NCBI RefSeq assembly: GCF_000717475.1
Contig: NZ_JPIK01000005.1
Span: 166,809-230,808 of the forward strand
Length of the DNA stretch: 64,000 nucleotides
Reading direction: 5' to 3'
Source of the DNA: Desulfonatronum thiodismutans
Lineage (GTDB): Bacteria; Desulfobacterota; Desulfovibrionia; Desulfovibrionales; Desulfonatronaceae
Shown: piece after piece, positions 26,900 through 34,023 of the stretch
How the letters are laid out: every line of letters begins with the position of its first letter
Position numbering within the stretch: position 1 is the stretch's first letter
The notes under the pieces: model-generated
The model's input: only the letters and a program-made list of their open reading frames with translations
Database searches by the model: none
Told to the model about the DNA's origin: nothing
Translations under genes and position numbers: made by a program

Positions 26900-27706
26900 A
26901 TGGAACAAAATCTTTTACTGGCCTTCGCTTTGACCACTTTTGCGGGACTGTCCACAGGGTTCGGCAGTTTTTTGGCCTTTTTCGTCAAACGGGAGAACAA
27001 GCTTTTTCTGGCCACGGCCCTGGGCTTTTCCGCCGGGGTGATGATCTACATATCCTTTGTGGAAATGCTTCCGGAGTCCATGGAACTGCTGGAACCGGTT
27101 TACGGCGAGCAAGGAGCGGCCTGGCTGATGACCGCGGGGTTCTTTGCCGGGATTTTCTTCATCGGGATTATCGACCGTCTGGTCCCGGAATATGAAAATC
27201 CGCACCATGTCCGCTCCGCGGATGAAATTACCTCCCCGCCGGATCGCTCCAAACAAAAACTGCACCGGATGGGGATTTTCACTGCCCTGGCCATTGCCAT
27301 CCACAATTTTCCCGAGGGCATGGTCACGTTTTTTGCCACTCTTCACGATCCTACTCTGGGCGTGGCCATTGCCGTGGCCGTGGCCCTGCACAATATCCCC
27401 GAGGGCATCGCGGTGGCCGTGCCCATCTACTATGCCACGGGCAGCCGGATGAAGGCCTTCTGGCTCTCTCTGCTCTCCGGGCTGGCCGAGCCGCTGGGCG
27501 CGGTGATCGGCTATCTGATCCTGCGTCCGTTCTTCTCGGACACCGTGTTCGGGCTGATATTCGCCGGGGTTGCCGGAATCATGGTCTTCATCTCCATCGA
27601 CGAGTTGTTCCCCGCAGCCAAGGAATACGACCAGGGCCATGCCCCGGTGTACGCCCTGATCGTCGGCATGGGGGTGATGGCACTGAGTTTGCTTTTGTTG
27701 ATGTAA
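26900..27706 (+). CDS. zupT: ZIP-family divalent metal transporter
   Basis: A 268-aa inner-membrane protein with about eight transmembrane helices, resembling E. coli ZupT (257 aa), which imports zinc and also iron, manganese and cobalt. Metal-binding motifs sit in helices IV and V: AIAIHNFPEGMV and ALHNIPEGIAVAVP. A short charged cytosolic loop (about 95-115) precedes them. The ribosome-binding site GGAGG lies in the last codons of the CobD-CobQ gene and the ATG is two bases after its stop, so expression is coupled. Cobalt supply for cobalamin is an attractive reason for the pairing, but specificity cannot be read from sequence. Confidence 0.9.
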   Translation: MEQNLLLAFALTTFAGLSTGFGSFLAFFVKRENKLFLATALGFSAGVMIYISFVEMLPESMELLEPVYGEQGAAWLMTAGFFAGIFFIGIIDRLVPEYENPHHVRSADEITSPPDRSKQKLHRMGIFTALAIAIHNFPEGMVTFFATLHDPTLGVAIAVAVALHNIPEGIAVAVPIYYATGSRMKAFWLSLLSGLAEPLGAVIGYLILRPFFSDTVFGLIFAGVAGIMVFISIDELFPAAKEYDQGHAPVYALIVGMGVMALSLLLLM

Positions 27707-27928
27707 ATTGGGCTTGAGTTTGGCGTGAGGTCGATGGGGGGAACGAGGTCGGCGGGCGCGACGGATTCACGTTTTTTTCGCGACAACCGGACCAAACGTA
27801 TTGCCAACCAGCCTTTTCGTCTTACTGTAGACTTTACATCTCCGTGCGAACGGGGCATGGTAGGGTCAACCTCATCGAAAAGTCGGGTCAACATTGACGA
27901 CCTCCGACTCAAGCCATAAGGAGAGGGC

Positions 27929-28258
27929 ATGGAAAAAAACAGATGCAATCGAGACGTAAGCTGTAAGAGCAACCCCCCTGTTACCGGCTTGAATCGTCAG
28001 CATTCCCCGAAAAAGGGCTTTGATCCGGAATTGATGTTCGTGGAATGTCATCAATGTGGTCGCCCACTGATCTGGAACCAAGGTGAAGCCAGTCAAATTA
28101 TTGAACAGTCAGGAATCGACACCAAAAAACTGGACGCCCAGTGTCTGATTCTGGCCGAAGGGTGCCCGCAGTGCGCTCCCGGCGAAGGGGGCTATATGGT
28201 TCGCGTGGTCCGGCTTCGGGAAGACGGATATCGCGACGTCAAGGAACAGGGCCATTAG
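27929..28258 (+). CDS. small hypothetical protein with a CxxC-CxxC zinc-ribbon-like pattern
   Basis: A 109-aa soluble protein with AAGGAGAGGGC before the ATG. A CHQCGRP motif at about 40-46 and CPQC at about 79-82 give two CxxC pairs about 40 residues apart, suggesting a zinc ribbon or rubredoxin-like knuckle. Another Cys lies at 72. The N-terminal ~30 residues look disordered. No named family is recognised. It is a monocistronic gene closed by a strong terminator immediately before lipA. Function unknown. Confidence 0.65.
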   Translation: MEKNRCNRDVSCKSNPPVTGLNRQHSPKKGFDPELMFVECHQCGRPLIWNQGEASQIIEQSGIDTKKLDAQCLILAEGCPQCAPGEGGYMVRVVRLREDGYRDVKEQGH

Positions 28259-28305
28259 CAGGCCAAGAACAAGTTTTTTTCGCCAACCCCCTTTCTTCCT
28301 CCCAG

Positions 28306-28345
28306 CCGCACGGGGCGAACCAACGTTCGTCCCGTGTGCTTTTTT
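28306..28345 (+). terminator. strong hairpin terminator abutting the lipA start
   Basis: GCACGGGGCGAAC (28308-28320) pairs with GTTCGTCCCGTGTGC (28325-28339) around a four-base loop, followed by six Ts. It ends only five bases before the lipA ATG, so lipA has no room for a normal ribosome-binding site outside the hairpin. Confidence 0.85.
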
Positions 28346-28350
28346 CACGC

Positions 28351-29295
28351 ATGCACACCACGCCATCTTCAACCGTCGCAACATCGAGCGCCCTCCGAAA
28401 ACCGCCGTGGTTGCGTCGGCCACTGCCACGGGACGGACGCTTTTTCCAACTGAGCGAGAATCTTCGGGGCCTGGGCCTGGCTACGGTCTGCCGGAGCGCC
28501 CGGTGTCCGAACATCGGGGAGTGCTTCTCCAGCGGAACGGCCACCTTTTTGATCCTGGGCGACGTTTGCACCCGGTCCTGCGCTTTTTGCAACATCACCT
28601 CCGGCCGGCCCGGCCCGGTGGCCGGGGACGAGCCGTTCCGGGTCAGCCAAGCCGTGGCTGCAATGGGCCTGCGGTACGCGGTGATCACCTCCGTGACCCG
28701 GGACGACCTGCCCGACGGTGGAGCCGAACATTTCGCGCGGGTGGTTCGGCAGCTCAAGACCAACATTCCCGGACTGGCCGTGGAAGTGCTGATCCCGGAT
28801 TTTCAGGGCAGCCGGGACGCGCTGGAAACCGTGCTGGAATCCGGGGTGGACGTGCTCAACCACAACCTGGAAACCGTGCCGGATTTGTACCCCCGAGTAC
28901 GCCCTCAGGCCGGATACGCCCGCAGTCTGGAGCTCTTGGCCCGGGCTCGGGATTGGGCTAAGGAGCGCGAACAGAACGTGCACACTAAGAGCGGTCTGAT
29001 GCTCGGACTGGGTGAGACACGGGAGCAACTGCGCCGGGTTTTCCGCGATCTGGCCGCCTCGGGGTGCGCCATCCTGACCATGGGCCAGTACCTGGCCCCG
29101 TCCGCGGCACATCATCCGGTGATCCGCTATCCGTCTCCCGAAGAGTTCGCCGAGTTGGCCACGTTGGCCAGGGCCGAGGGCATCGGCACGGTCTTTTCCG
29201 CTCCGCTGGTGCGCAGCAGCTACCACGCCTCGGAGGTCGCCGAGTCCGCCCTCGTTGCGTCGGATTCAACCTCAACCTTGAACACCGCCCCATGA
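28351..29295 (+). CDS. lipA: lipoyl synthase
   Basis: A 314-aa radical-SAM enzyme inserting two sulfurs into protein-bound octanoyl groups. The auxiliary-cluster motif CRSARCPNIGEC (C-x4-C-x5-C) and the radical-SAM motif CTRSCAFC (C-x3-C-x2-C) are both complete. The conserved late RSSYHA, which supplies the auxiliary-cluster serine ligand, is present. The N-terminus RKPPWLRRPLP fits the family, and the only Met before it is at 28351. The start is odd because a terminator hairpin ends five bases upstream and no Shine-Dalgarno is visible. The stop overlaps the aguB start (ATGA). First gene of lipA-aguB-aguA-lipB. Confidence 0.93.
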   Translation: MHTTPSSTVATSSALRKPPWLRRPLPRDGRFFQLSENLRGLGLATVCRSARCPNIGECFSSGTATFLILGDVCTRSCAFCNITSGRPGPVAGDEPFRVSQAVAAMGLRYAVITSVTRDDLPDGGAEHFARVVRQLKTNIPGLAVEVLIPDFQGSRDALETVLESGVDVLNHNLETVPDLYPRVRPQAGYARSLELLARARDWAKEREQNVHTKSGLMLGLGETREQLRRVFRDLAASGCAILTMGQYLAPSAAHHPVIRYPSPEEFAELATLARAEGIGTVFSAPLVRSSYHASEVAESALVASDSTSTLNTAP

Positions 29296-30197
29296 AAACA
29301 CACGCCGTTCTTCCGTTCCTTGTCGGTCTGCCCCAGATTTCCATTCCCTCGGATCCGGCCCAAAGCCTGGCCAAGGCCGAGGAGTTCGTGCATCAGGCCG
29401 CCCGCCTGGGCGCACAAGTGGTCTGTCTGCCGGAATTGTTCCGGTCGCAGTATTTCTGCCAGCACGAGGATCCGGAATTTTTCGCCCTGGCCGAATCCAT
29501 TCCCGGCCCGTCCACCGAGGCTCTTGGGCGCGTGGCCAGGGAGGAGGGGGTCGTGGTCTTGGCCTCCCTGTTTGAGCGCCGCGGGCCCGGGGTTTACCAC
29601 AACACCCTGGCGATCATCGACGCGGACGGATCGCTGCTCGGCGTGTACCGCAAAATGCACATCCCGGACGATCCCGGCTATTACGAAAAATATTTCTTCG
29701 CTCCCGGCGACACCGGATTCAGAGCCTTTGACACCCGTTTCGGCCGGATCGGCGGTCTGGTCTGCTGGGACCAGTGGTACCCTGAAGCGGCCCGGCTCAC
29801 TGCCCTGCGCGGGGCCCTGGCCCTGTTCTACCCCACGGCCATCGGCTGGCATCCCGAAGAGAAGGACAGGTTCGGAGAAGAGCAGCAGGACGCCTGGGTC
29901 ACGGTGCAGCGGGGGCACGCCGTGGCCAACGGCGTTTACGTGGCCGTGGTCAACCGCGTTGGTCACGAAGTCCCGCCCGGAGGAGGGCCGGGCATCGAGT
30001 TCTGGGGCAACTCCTTTGTCGCCGGTCCCATGGGCGAGCTGCTTTGCCGGGCCTCGGCGGACAAGGAGGAAATCCTGCTGGCTGAAATTGACCCCGCCCG
30101 CCTGGAAACCGTCCGCCAACATTGGCCCTTTTTCCGCGACCGCCGCATCGACGCCTACGGCGGGATCACGAGTCGCTATTTGGGGGATGAGGCATGA
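29292..30197 (+). CDS. aguB: N-carbamoylputrescine amidase
   Basis: A 301-aa nitrilase-superfamily enzyme that hydrolyses N-carbamoylputrescine to putrescine, CO2 and ammonia. The catalytic triad is visible: Glu48 (CLPELF), Lys121 (YRKMHIPDD) and Cys158 (GGLVCWDQWYPE). The segment YYEKYFFAPGDTGF and the final DRRIDAYGGITSRYLG are characteristic of AguB. Start and stop overlap lipA upstream and aguA downstream by ATGA junctions, so the three are translationally coupled. With aguA it completes the agmatine-to-putrescine route. Confidence 0.93.
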   Translation: MKTHAVLPFLVGLPQISIPSDPAQSLAKAEEFVHQAARLGAQVVCLPELFRSQYFCQHEDPEFFALAESIPGPSTEALGRVAREEGVVVLASLFERRGPGVYHNTLAIIDADGSLLGVYRKMHIPDDPGYYEKYFFAPGDTGFRAFDTRFGRIGGLVCWDQWYPEAARLTALRGALALFYPTAIGWHPEEKDRFGEEQQDAWVTVQRGHAVANGVYVAVVNRVGHEVPPGGGPGIEFWGNSFVAGPMGELLCRASADKEEILLAEIDPARLETVRQHWPFFRDRRIDAYGGITSRYLGDEA

Positions 30198-31246
30198 CCG
30201 TCCGATATCGTCTGCCCGCCGAGTGGGAGCCCCACGCGGCCACGTGGTTGGCCTGGCCGCACAATGCCCGGGACTGGCCGGGCAAGTTCGCGCCCATTCG
30301 GTGGGTGTACGCGGAAATCGTCCGTCATCTGGCACTGTCCGAACCGGTGCGGATTCTGGTCCGTTCCCCGGAGCAGGAACTGGAAGTCCGCAATCTCCTG
30401 AAGCGCTCCCATGTGGACCTGGGACAGGTGACGTTTTTCCCCATTCCCACGAACCGCGTCTGGACACGTGACTATTGTCCGGCTTTTGTTCATGCCCACG
30501 ACGGCCAGAACAAACGGACGCACGCCGTGCGCTTCGGCTTCTCCGGCTGGGCCAAGTACCCGGACCATGAGCTGGACGCCGCGGTGCCGGAGCATATCGC
30601 CCGAACCTTGGACATTCCCCTGACTCCGCTGCGTCACGGCGACCGGACGGTGGTTCTGGAGGGCGGGGCCATCGACGGCAATGGTCGGGGTTCGCTGCTG
30701 ACCACCGAGGAATGTCTGCTGGACCAGCAAACCCAGGTCCGCAATCCCGGCCTGAGCCGCGAAGACCTGGAAGCGGCTCTGCTTGAGCATCTGGGTGTGA
30801 CCAACGTGATCTGGCTGGGGGACGGGATCGCCGGGGACGACACCCACGGCCACGTGGACGACCTGTGCCGGTTCGTGAATCCGAACACCGTGGTTCTGGT
30901 CCGGGAAAACGACCCCAAGGACGCCAACTACCGTGCGCTGCGGGAAAACCGCGAGCGCCTGGAGTCCGCCCGCCTGGAAGACGGCTCCCGGCTCGAGGTC
31001 GTGGCCCTGCCCATACCCGCGCCCCTGTACTTCGAGAACATTCGGCTCCCAGCCAGTTACGCCAATTTCTACATCAGCAACGCCACGGTCGTCGTGCCCA
31101 CGTTCAACGATCCGCAAGATCGGATCGCCCTGGGCATCCTGGCCGATCTGTTCCCGGACCGAAAGGTGGTGGGCATCCATGCCGTGGACCTAGTCTGGGG
31201 CTTTGGAACCCTGCATTGCCTGACCCACGAGCAAGCCGCGGAGTGA
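30194..31246 (+). CDS. aguA: agmatine deiminase
   Basis: A 350-aa enzyme of the peptidylarginine-deiminase fold converting agmatine to N-carbamoylputrescine. Family blocks include MPAEWEPHxATWLAWPHN-like residues 8-24, RVWTRDYCP, LEGGAIDGNG, the DDTHGHVDD His/Asp block and nucleophile Cys342 in GTLHCLTHEQ. Typical length. The junction with aguB is ATGA. It lies immediately upstream of lipB, whose start either overlaps this stop (GTGA) or lies 24 bases later. No arginine decarboxylase is in the window to supply agmatine. Confidence 0.93.
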   Translation: MTVRYRLPAEWEPHAATWLAWPHNARDWPGKFAPIRWVYAEIVRHLALSEPVRILVRSPEQELEVRNLLKRSHVDLGQVTFFPIPTNRVWTRDYCPAFVHAHDGQNKRTHAVRFGFSGWAKYPDHELDAAVPEHIARTLDIPLTPLRHGDRTVVLEGGAIDGNGRGSLLTTEECLLDQQTQVRNPGLSREDLEAALLEHLGVTNVIWLGDGIAGDDTHGHVDDLCRFVNPNTVVLVRENDPKDANYRALRENRERLESARLEDGSRLEVVALPIPAPLYFENIRLPASYANFYISNATVVVPTFNDPQDRIALGILADLFPDRKVVGIHAVDLVWGFGTLHCLTHEQAAE

Positions 31247-31269
31247 CCTCCGGGCGGGAGTTTCCCGCC

Positions 31270-31953
31270 GTGGTCACTGGCAATCTGAAAGGCGCCGTTC
31301 CTTCCCCCATCTACCTGGCGGACCGGAGCCTGATCGTCCGGGATTTGGGCCTCATGCCCTATGACCAAGCCCTGGGAATCCAGGCCGAGGCCGTGCGGGA
31401 TGTGGCGACCGGAGGAGCGGAGCGGCTTCTGGTGCTGGAGCACCCGCTGGTGATTACCCTGGGCCGCAACAGCGGCGCGGAACATCTGCTCGTTTCCCCG
31501 GAAACCCTGGCCGAGCGCGGCATCCAACTCGTCCACGCCGCCCGCGGAGGCAGCGTGACCTGCCACTTCCCCGGCCAACTCGTTATCTACCCCATCCTGC
31601 GTCTGAACCAGCGTCCCGGAGGACTGCGCCGACTCGTCTTTGACCTGGAAGAAGCCGTGATCCGGACCCTGACGCCCTACGGCCTGCCCGCCGCCCGCAA
31701 CCCCGGCCGTCCCGGAGTCTGGATCCAAGACCGCAAAATCGCCTCCATCGGCCTGGCCCTTAAAAACTGGGTCACGTTTCACGGCCTGGCCTTGAACGTC
31801 GGACTGAATACCTCTCTGTTTGATCTGATTACCCCCTGTGGTCTGTCCGGCGTCCGGGTCACCTCGGTCCACGGTGAGTTGGGGCGGGAGGAGCCGGGGG
31901 TGGCCGAGGTCAAGGAAGCCCTGGTCGCCGCTTTACGGGAAGAGCTTGCATAG
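31270..31953 (+). CDS. lipB: lipoyl(octanoyl) transferase
   Basis: A 227-aa enzyme that transfers octanoate from acyl-carrier protein to lipoyl domains, the step before LipA. Motifs are RDLGLMPYDQAL, VITLGRNS, the ARGGSVTCHFPGQL block (commonly RGGxVTYHGPGQL), catalytic Lys in KIASIGLALKNWVTFHG and catalytic Cys in PCGLSGV. Start: no ATG is available. The GTG at 31270 has CGGGAG eight to nine bases upstream and is preferred. A GTG at 31243 would overlap the aguA stop as GTGA, like the other junctions here. Last gene of lipA-aguB-aguA-lipB. Confidence 0.9.
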   Translation: MVTGNLKGAVPSPIYLADRSLIVRDLGLMPYDQALGIQAEAVRDVATGGAERLLVLEHPLVITLGRNSGAEHLLVSPETLAERGIQLVHAARGGSVTCHFPGQLVIYPILRLNQRPGGLRRLVFDLEEAVIRTLTPYGLPAARNPGRPGVWIQDRKIASIGLALKNWVTFHGLALNVGLNTSLFDLITPCGLSGVRVTSVHGELGREEPGVAEVKEALVAALREELA

Positions 31954-32062
31954 ATGTGGAGAATGGGGGATGTTTAGGGAAGGTTGATGAAGCGGGAAGG
32001 GCTGCGGGTTAGCGCCAAAATCAATCAATTTATGCAGCCACGACTGAGCTGGAGTGAGGTTT

Positions 32063-32329
32063 ATGCCAACAATCTCAATTTTCTATGGCATCATTATACG
32101 AATGTACTTCGCTCCGGACGAGCATCCGCCTCCGCATTTTCACGTCTATTACGGCGAGTTCAGAGCGACTGTGGACATCCGCACGTGCGAAGTCATTCAA
32201 GGCAATCTGCCAAAAAAGCAGACAAGGCTTGTGTTGGCGTGGGCGGAGCTCCGCCAGGATGAATTAATGGCGGATTGGGCGTTGGTAATGAATGGCGAAG
32301 AGCCTTTCAAGATTCAGCCGCTACAATAG
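32063..32329 (+). CDS. DUF4160 family protein
   Basis: An 88-aa cytoplasmic protein with the DUF4160 signature: MPTISxFYGIIIRMYF then DEHPPPHFHVYYGE near residues 17-34, followed by a helical half ending in EPFKI. Genes of this family commonly precede a DUF2442 gene, as here. GGAGTGAGG precedes the ATG at 32063; an in-frame GTG at 32054 is an alternative. Biochemical role unknown. The pair has the size and layout of a toxin-antitoxin-like module, but that is not established. Confidence 0.85.
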   Translation: MPTISIFYGIIIRMYFAPDEHPPPHFHVYYGEFRATVDIRTCEVIQGNLPKKQTRLVLAWAELRQDELMADWALVMNGEEPFKIQPLQ

Positions 32330-32340
32330 GAGGCCAGGCC

Positions 32341-32595
32341 GTGTATCCATCAGTAAAGAAGGTCGTCCCTTCCGAAGATTACATGCTTTCCATTGAATTC
32401 GACAATGGCGAACACGGGACTTTGGACATGAGGCCGTATCTCGATTTCGGTGTTTTTCAACGACTAAAGGACCGCGATACGTTCAGACGTGTTCGGGTGC
32501 CTTTTGATACCATAGAATGGGACTCCGAAATCGATCTCGACCCTGAATTTGTTTATGAAAAATGCCAACGAATCAGTGTAAATCGTAAAGATTGA
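32341..32595 (+). CDS. DUF2442 family protein
   Basis: An 84-aa protein starting at GTG 32341 with AGGAGG nine bases before it. The family pattern is clear: YPSVKKVVPSEDYMLSIEFDNGE, then LDMRPYL, FxxLKD and a closing WDSEIDLDPEFVYE. DUF2442 proteins are small regulators or antitoxin-like proteins usually paired with DUF4160, whose gene ends 11 bases upstream. Function unknown. More AT-rich than flanking genes, compatible with a mobile module. Confidence 0.85.
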   Translation: MYPSVKKVVPSEDYMLSIEFDNGEHGTLDMRPYLDFGVFQRLKDRDTFRRVRVPFDTIEWDSEIDLDPEFVYEKCQRISVNRKD

Positions 32596-32644
32596 TGCAA
32601 TCTGTATTATTTCAATTCATTTTTCCGACTAATCGAGGTGAACC

Positions 32645-33058
32645 ATGTCGCGAATGATGAGCGTTCAGGTCCAGACCGGCCAGCTCCGGTCTTCCCCGTC
32701 TTTTTTGGCCGGGATTGTCGGGGAGGTGGCGTACGCCCGGCAGGTTCAGGTGTTGGAGGAGCGGGCCGGATGGGCGCGGGTGGCTGTTCCCGGTACGTCG
32801 TTGGCTGGCTGGATGCACGGCTCGGCCTTGAGCAGCAAGCGGATCGTGCTCCAGGCCGGGGCCGAGGACGTGGAGCGGGCGGCGACCACCGGTGAGATCG
32901 CCCTGGCCGGGAAAGGGTTTAGTGAGGAAGTGGAGCGGGAGTTTCGCTCCCGGAACCCGAACCTGGACTTTCGCAGGATCGATCAAATGCAGGCTTCGGC
33001 CCCGACCATGGCCCAGATCCGTCGATTTGCCCAGGAAGGGCAATTGCGCTTGGCCTAG
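32645..33058 (+). CDS. bacterial SH3-like domain protein
   Basis: A 137-aa protein with AGGTGAACC upstream of the ATG. Residues 6-65 follow the SH3_3 pattern: LRSSPSFLAGIVGEV, VQVLEERAGWARV, then GWMHGSAL. The rest is charged and helical, with a RNPNLDFRRID segment. Such domains usually bind peptidoglycan or proteins in the envelope, yet no signal peptide is evident here. It sits eight bases before an exported M48 metalloprotease gene, so the two are likely cotranscribed, and the SH3 protein may assist or target the protease. That link is inferred. Confidence 0.7.
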   Translation: MSRMMSVQVQTGQLRSSPSFLAGIVGEVAYARQVQVLEERAGWARVAVPGTSLAGWMHGSALSSKRIVLQAGAEDVERAATTGEIALAGKGFSEEVEREFRSRNPNLDFRRIDQMQASAPTMAQIRRFAQEGQLRLA

Positions 33059-33066
33059 AGGAGGTT

Positions 33067-34023
33067 ATGTCCATGAATTTGTGGTCAAGACGAGATTTTT
33101 TGGCTTGGTCGAGCAAGGCGGGCTTGGCCGGGGCGTGCGCCGGGCCATTGCTGACAGGGGGGCTGGCGGGGTTGCTGTCCGGGTGCAAGACCGCGGAGAT
33201 CGCCGCGGATTTTGGGCGTGCGGCGGGGGTGCTGGACGAGCAGCAGGCCCAGTCCGTGGCCCGGGTGGGTACGGCCATCGGCCGAAGCTTCGAGGACATC
33301 ACCCCGGAGCAGGAATACTACATCGGCCGGACCGTAGGGGCCACGATTCTGGGTTCCTACAAGCCCTACGCCGACCAAGGAGCCAATGCCTACGTCAACC
33401 TGGTGGGCACCATGGTCAGTTTGTCATCGGACATGCCCGAGACCTTCGGCGGCTACCATTTCCTGATCCTGGACTCCGATGAAATCAATGCCTTTGCCGC
33501 GCCTGGCGGGTTGATCTTCATCACCCGCGGCATGCTGCGCTGCTGCGTCTCCGAGGACGCCGTGGCCGCGGTTCTGGCCCATGAGGTCGGCCATATCCAG
33601 CATCATCATGGCATTCAGACTATCCAGCGGGCCCGGCTGACGTCGGCCTTCACCATCCTGGCCGCTGAAGGGGCGCGGACCCTGGGCGGAGCGGACCTGG
33701 CCCAGCTGACGGATATTTTCGAGGAATCGGTCTCGGACGTGGTGAACACCCTGGCGGTCAACGGCTACTCCCGCACCGCCGAGCGCGAGGCGGACCGGGC
33801 CGCGGCCGTGATCTTGGACCGCGCCGGCTATGACAGCGCGGCCCTGGTCAGCATGCTGGAGGTCATGGATACCAAGCTGACTCCGGGAGGACCGGACTTT
33901 GCCCGCACCCATCCCTCGCCCGCCAGTCGAATTCGGGACATCCGTCCGGCTTTACCCGCGGTTCGGGCTTCCGACCCGGCCTTGCGGCAACAGCGTTTTC
34001 TGGCCGCCTTGCCTCGGATTTAG
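33067..34023 (+). CDS. M48-family metalloprotease, exported lipoprotein
   Basis: A 318-aa protein. The N-terminus SRRDFLAWSSKAGLAG resembles a twin-arginine signal, and LLSGC (Cys40) gives a lipobox, so it is probably a Tat- or Sec-exported lipoprotein facing the periplasm. The M48 core runs about 85-290, with NAFAAPGGLIFITRGML, zinc motif HEVGH (His172, Glu173, His176) and third ligand Glu in EREADRAA. It resembles BepA/LoiP/YcaL, which degrade misfolded outer-membrane proteins. GAGGAGG precedes the ATG. Its stop overlaps the stop of the convergent RND gene by a few bases. Confidence 0.9.
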   Translation: MSMNLWSRRDFLAWSSKAGLAGACAGPLLTGGLAGLLSGCKTAEIAADFGRAAGVLDEQQAQSVARVGTAIGRSFEDITPEQEYYIGRTVGATILGSYKPYADQGANAYVNLVGTMVSLSSDMPETFGGYHFLILDSDEINAFAAPGGLIFITRGMLRCCVSEDAVAAVLAHEVGHIQHHHGIQTIQRARLTSAFTILAAEGARTLGGADLAQLTDIFEESVSDVVNTLAVNGYSRTAEREADRAAAVILDRAGYDSAALVSMLEVMDTKLTPGGPDFARTHPSPASRIRDIRPALPAVRASDPALRQQRFLAALPRI

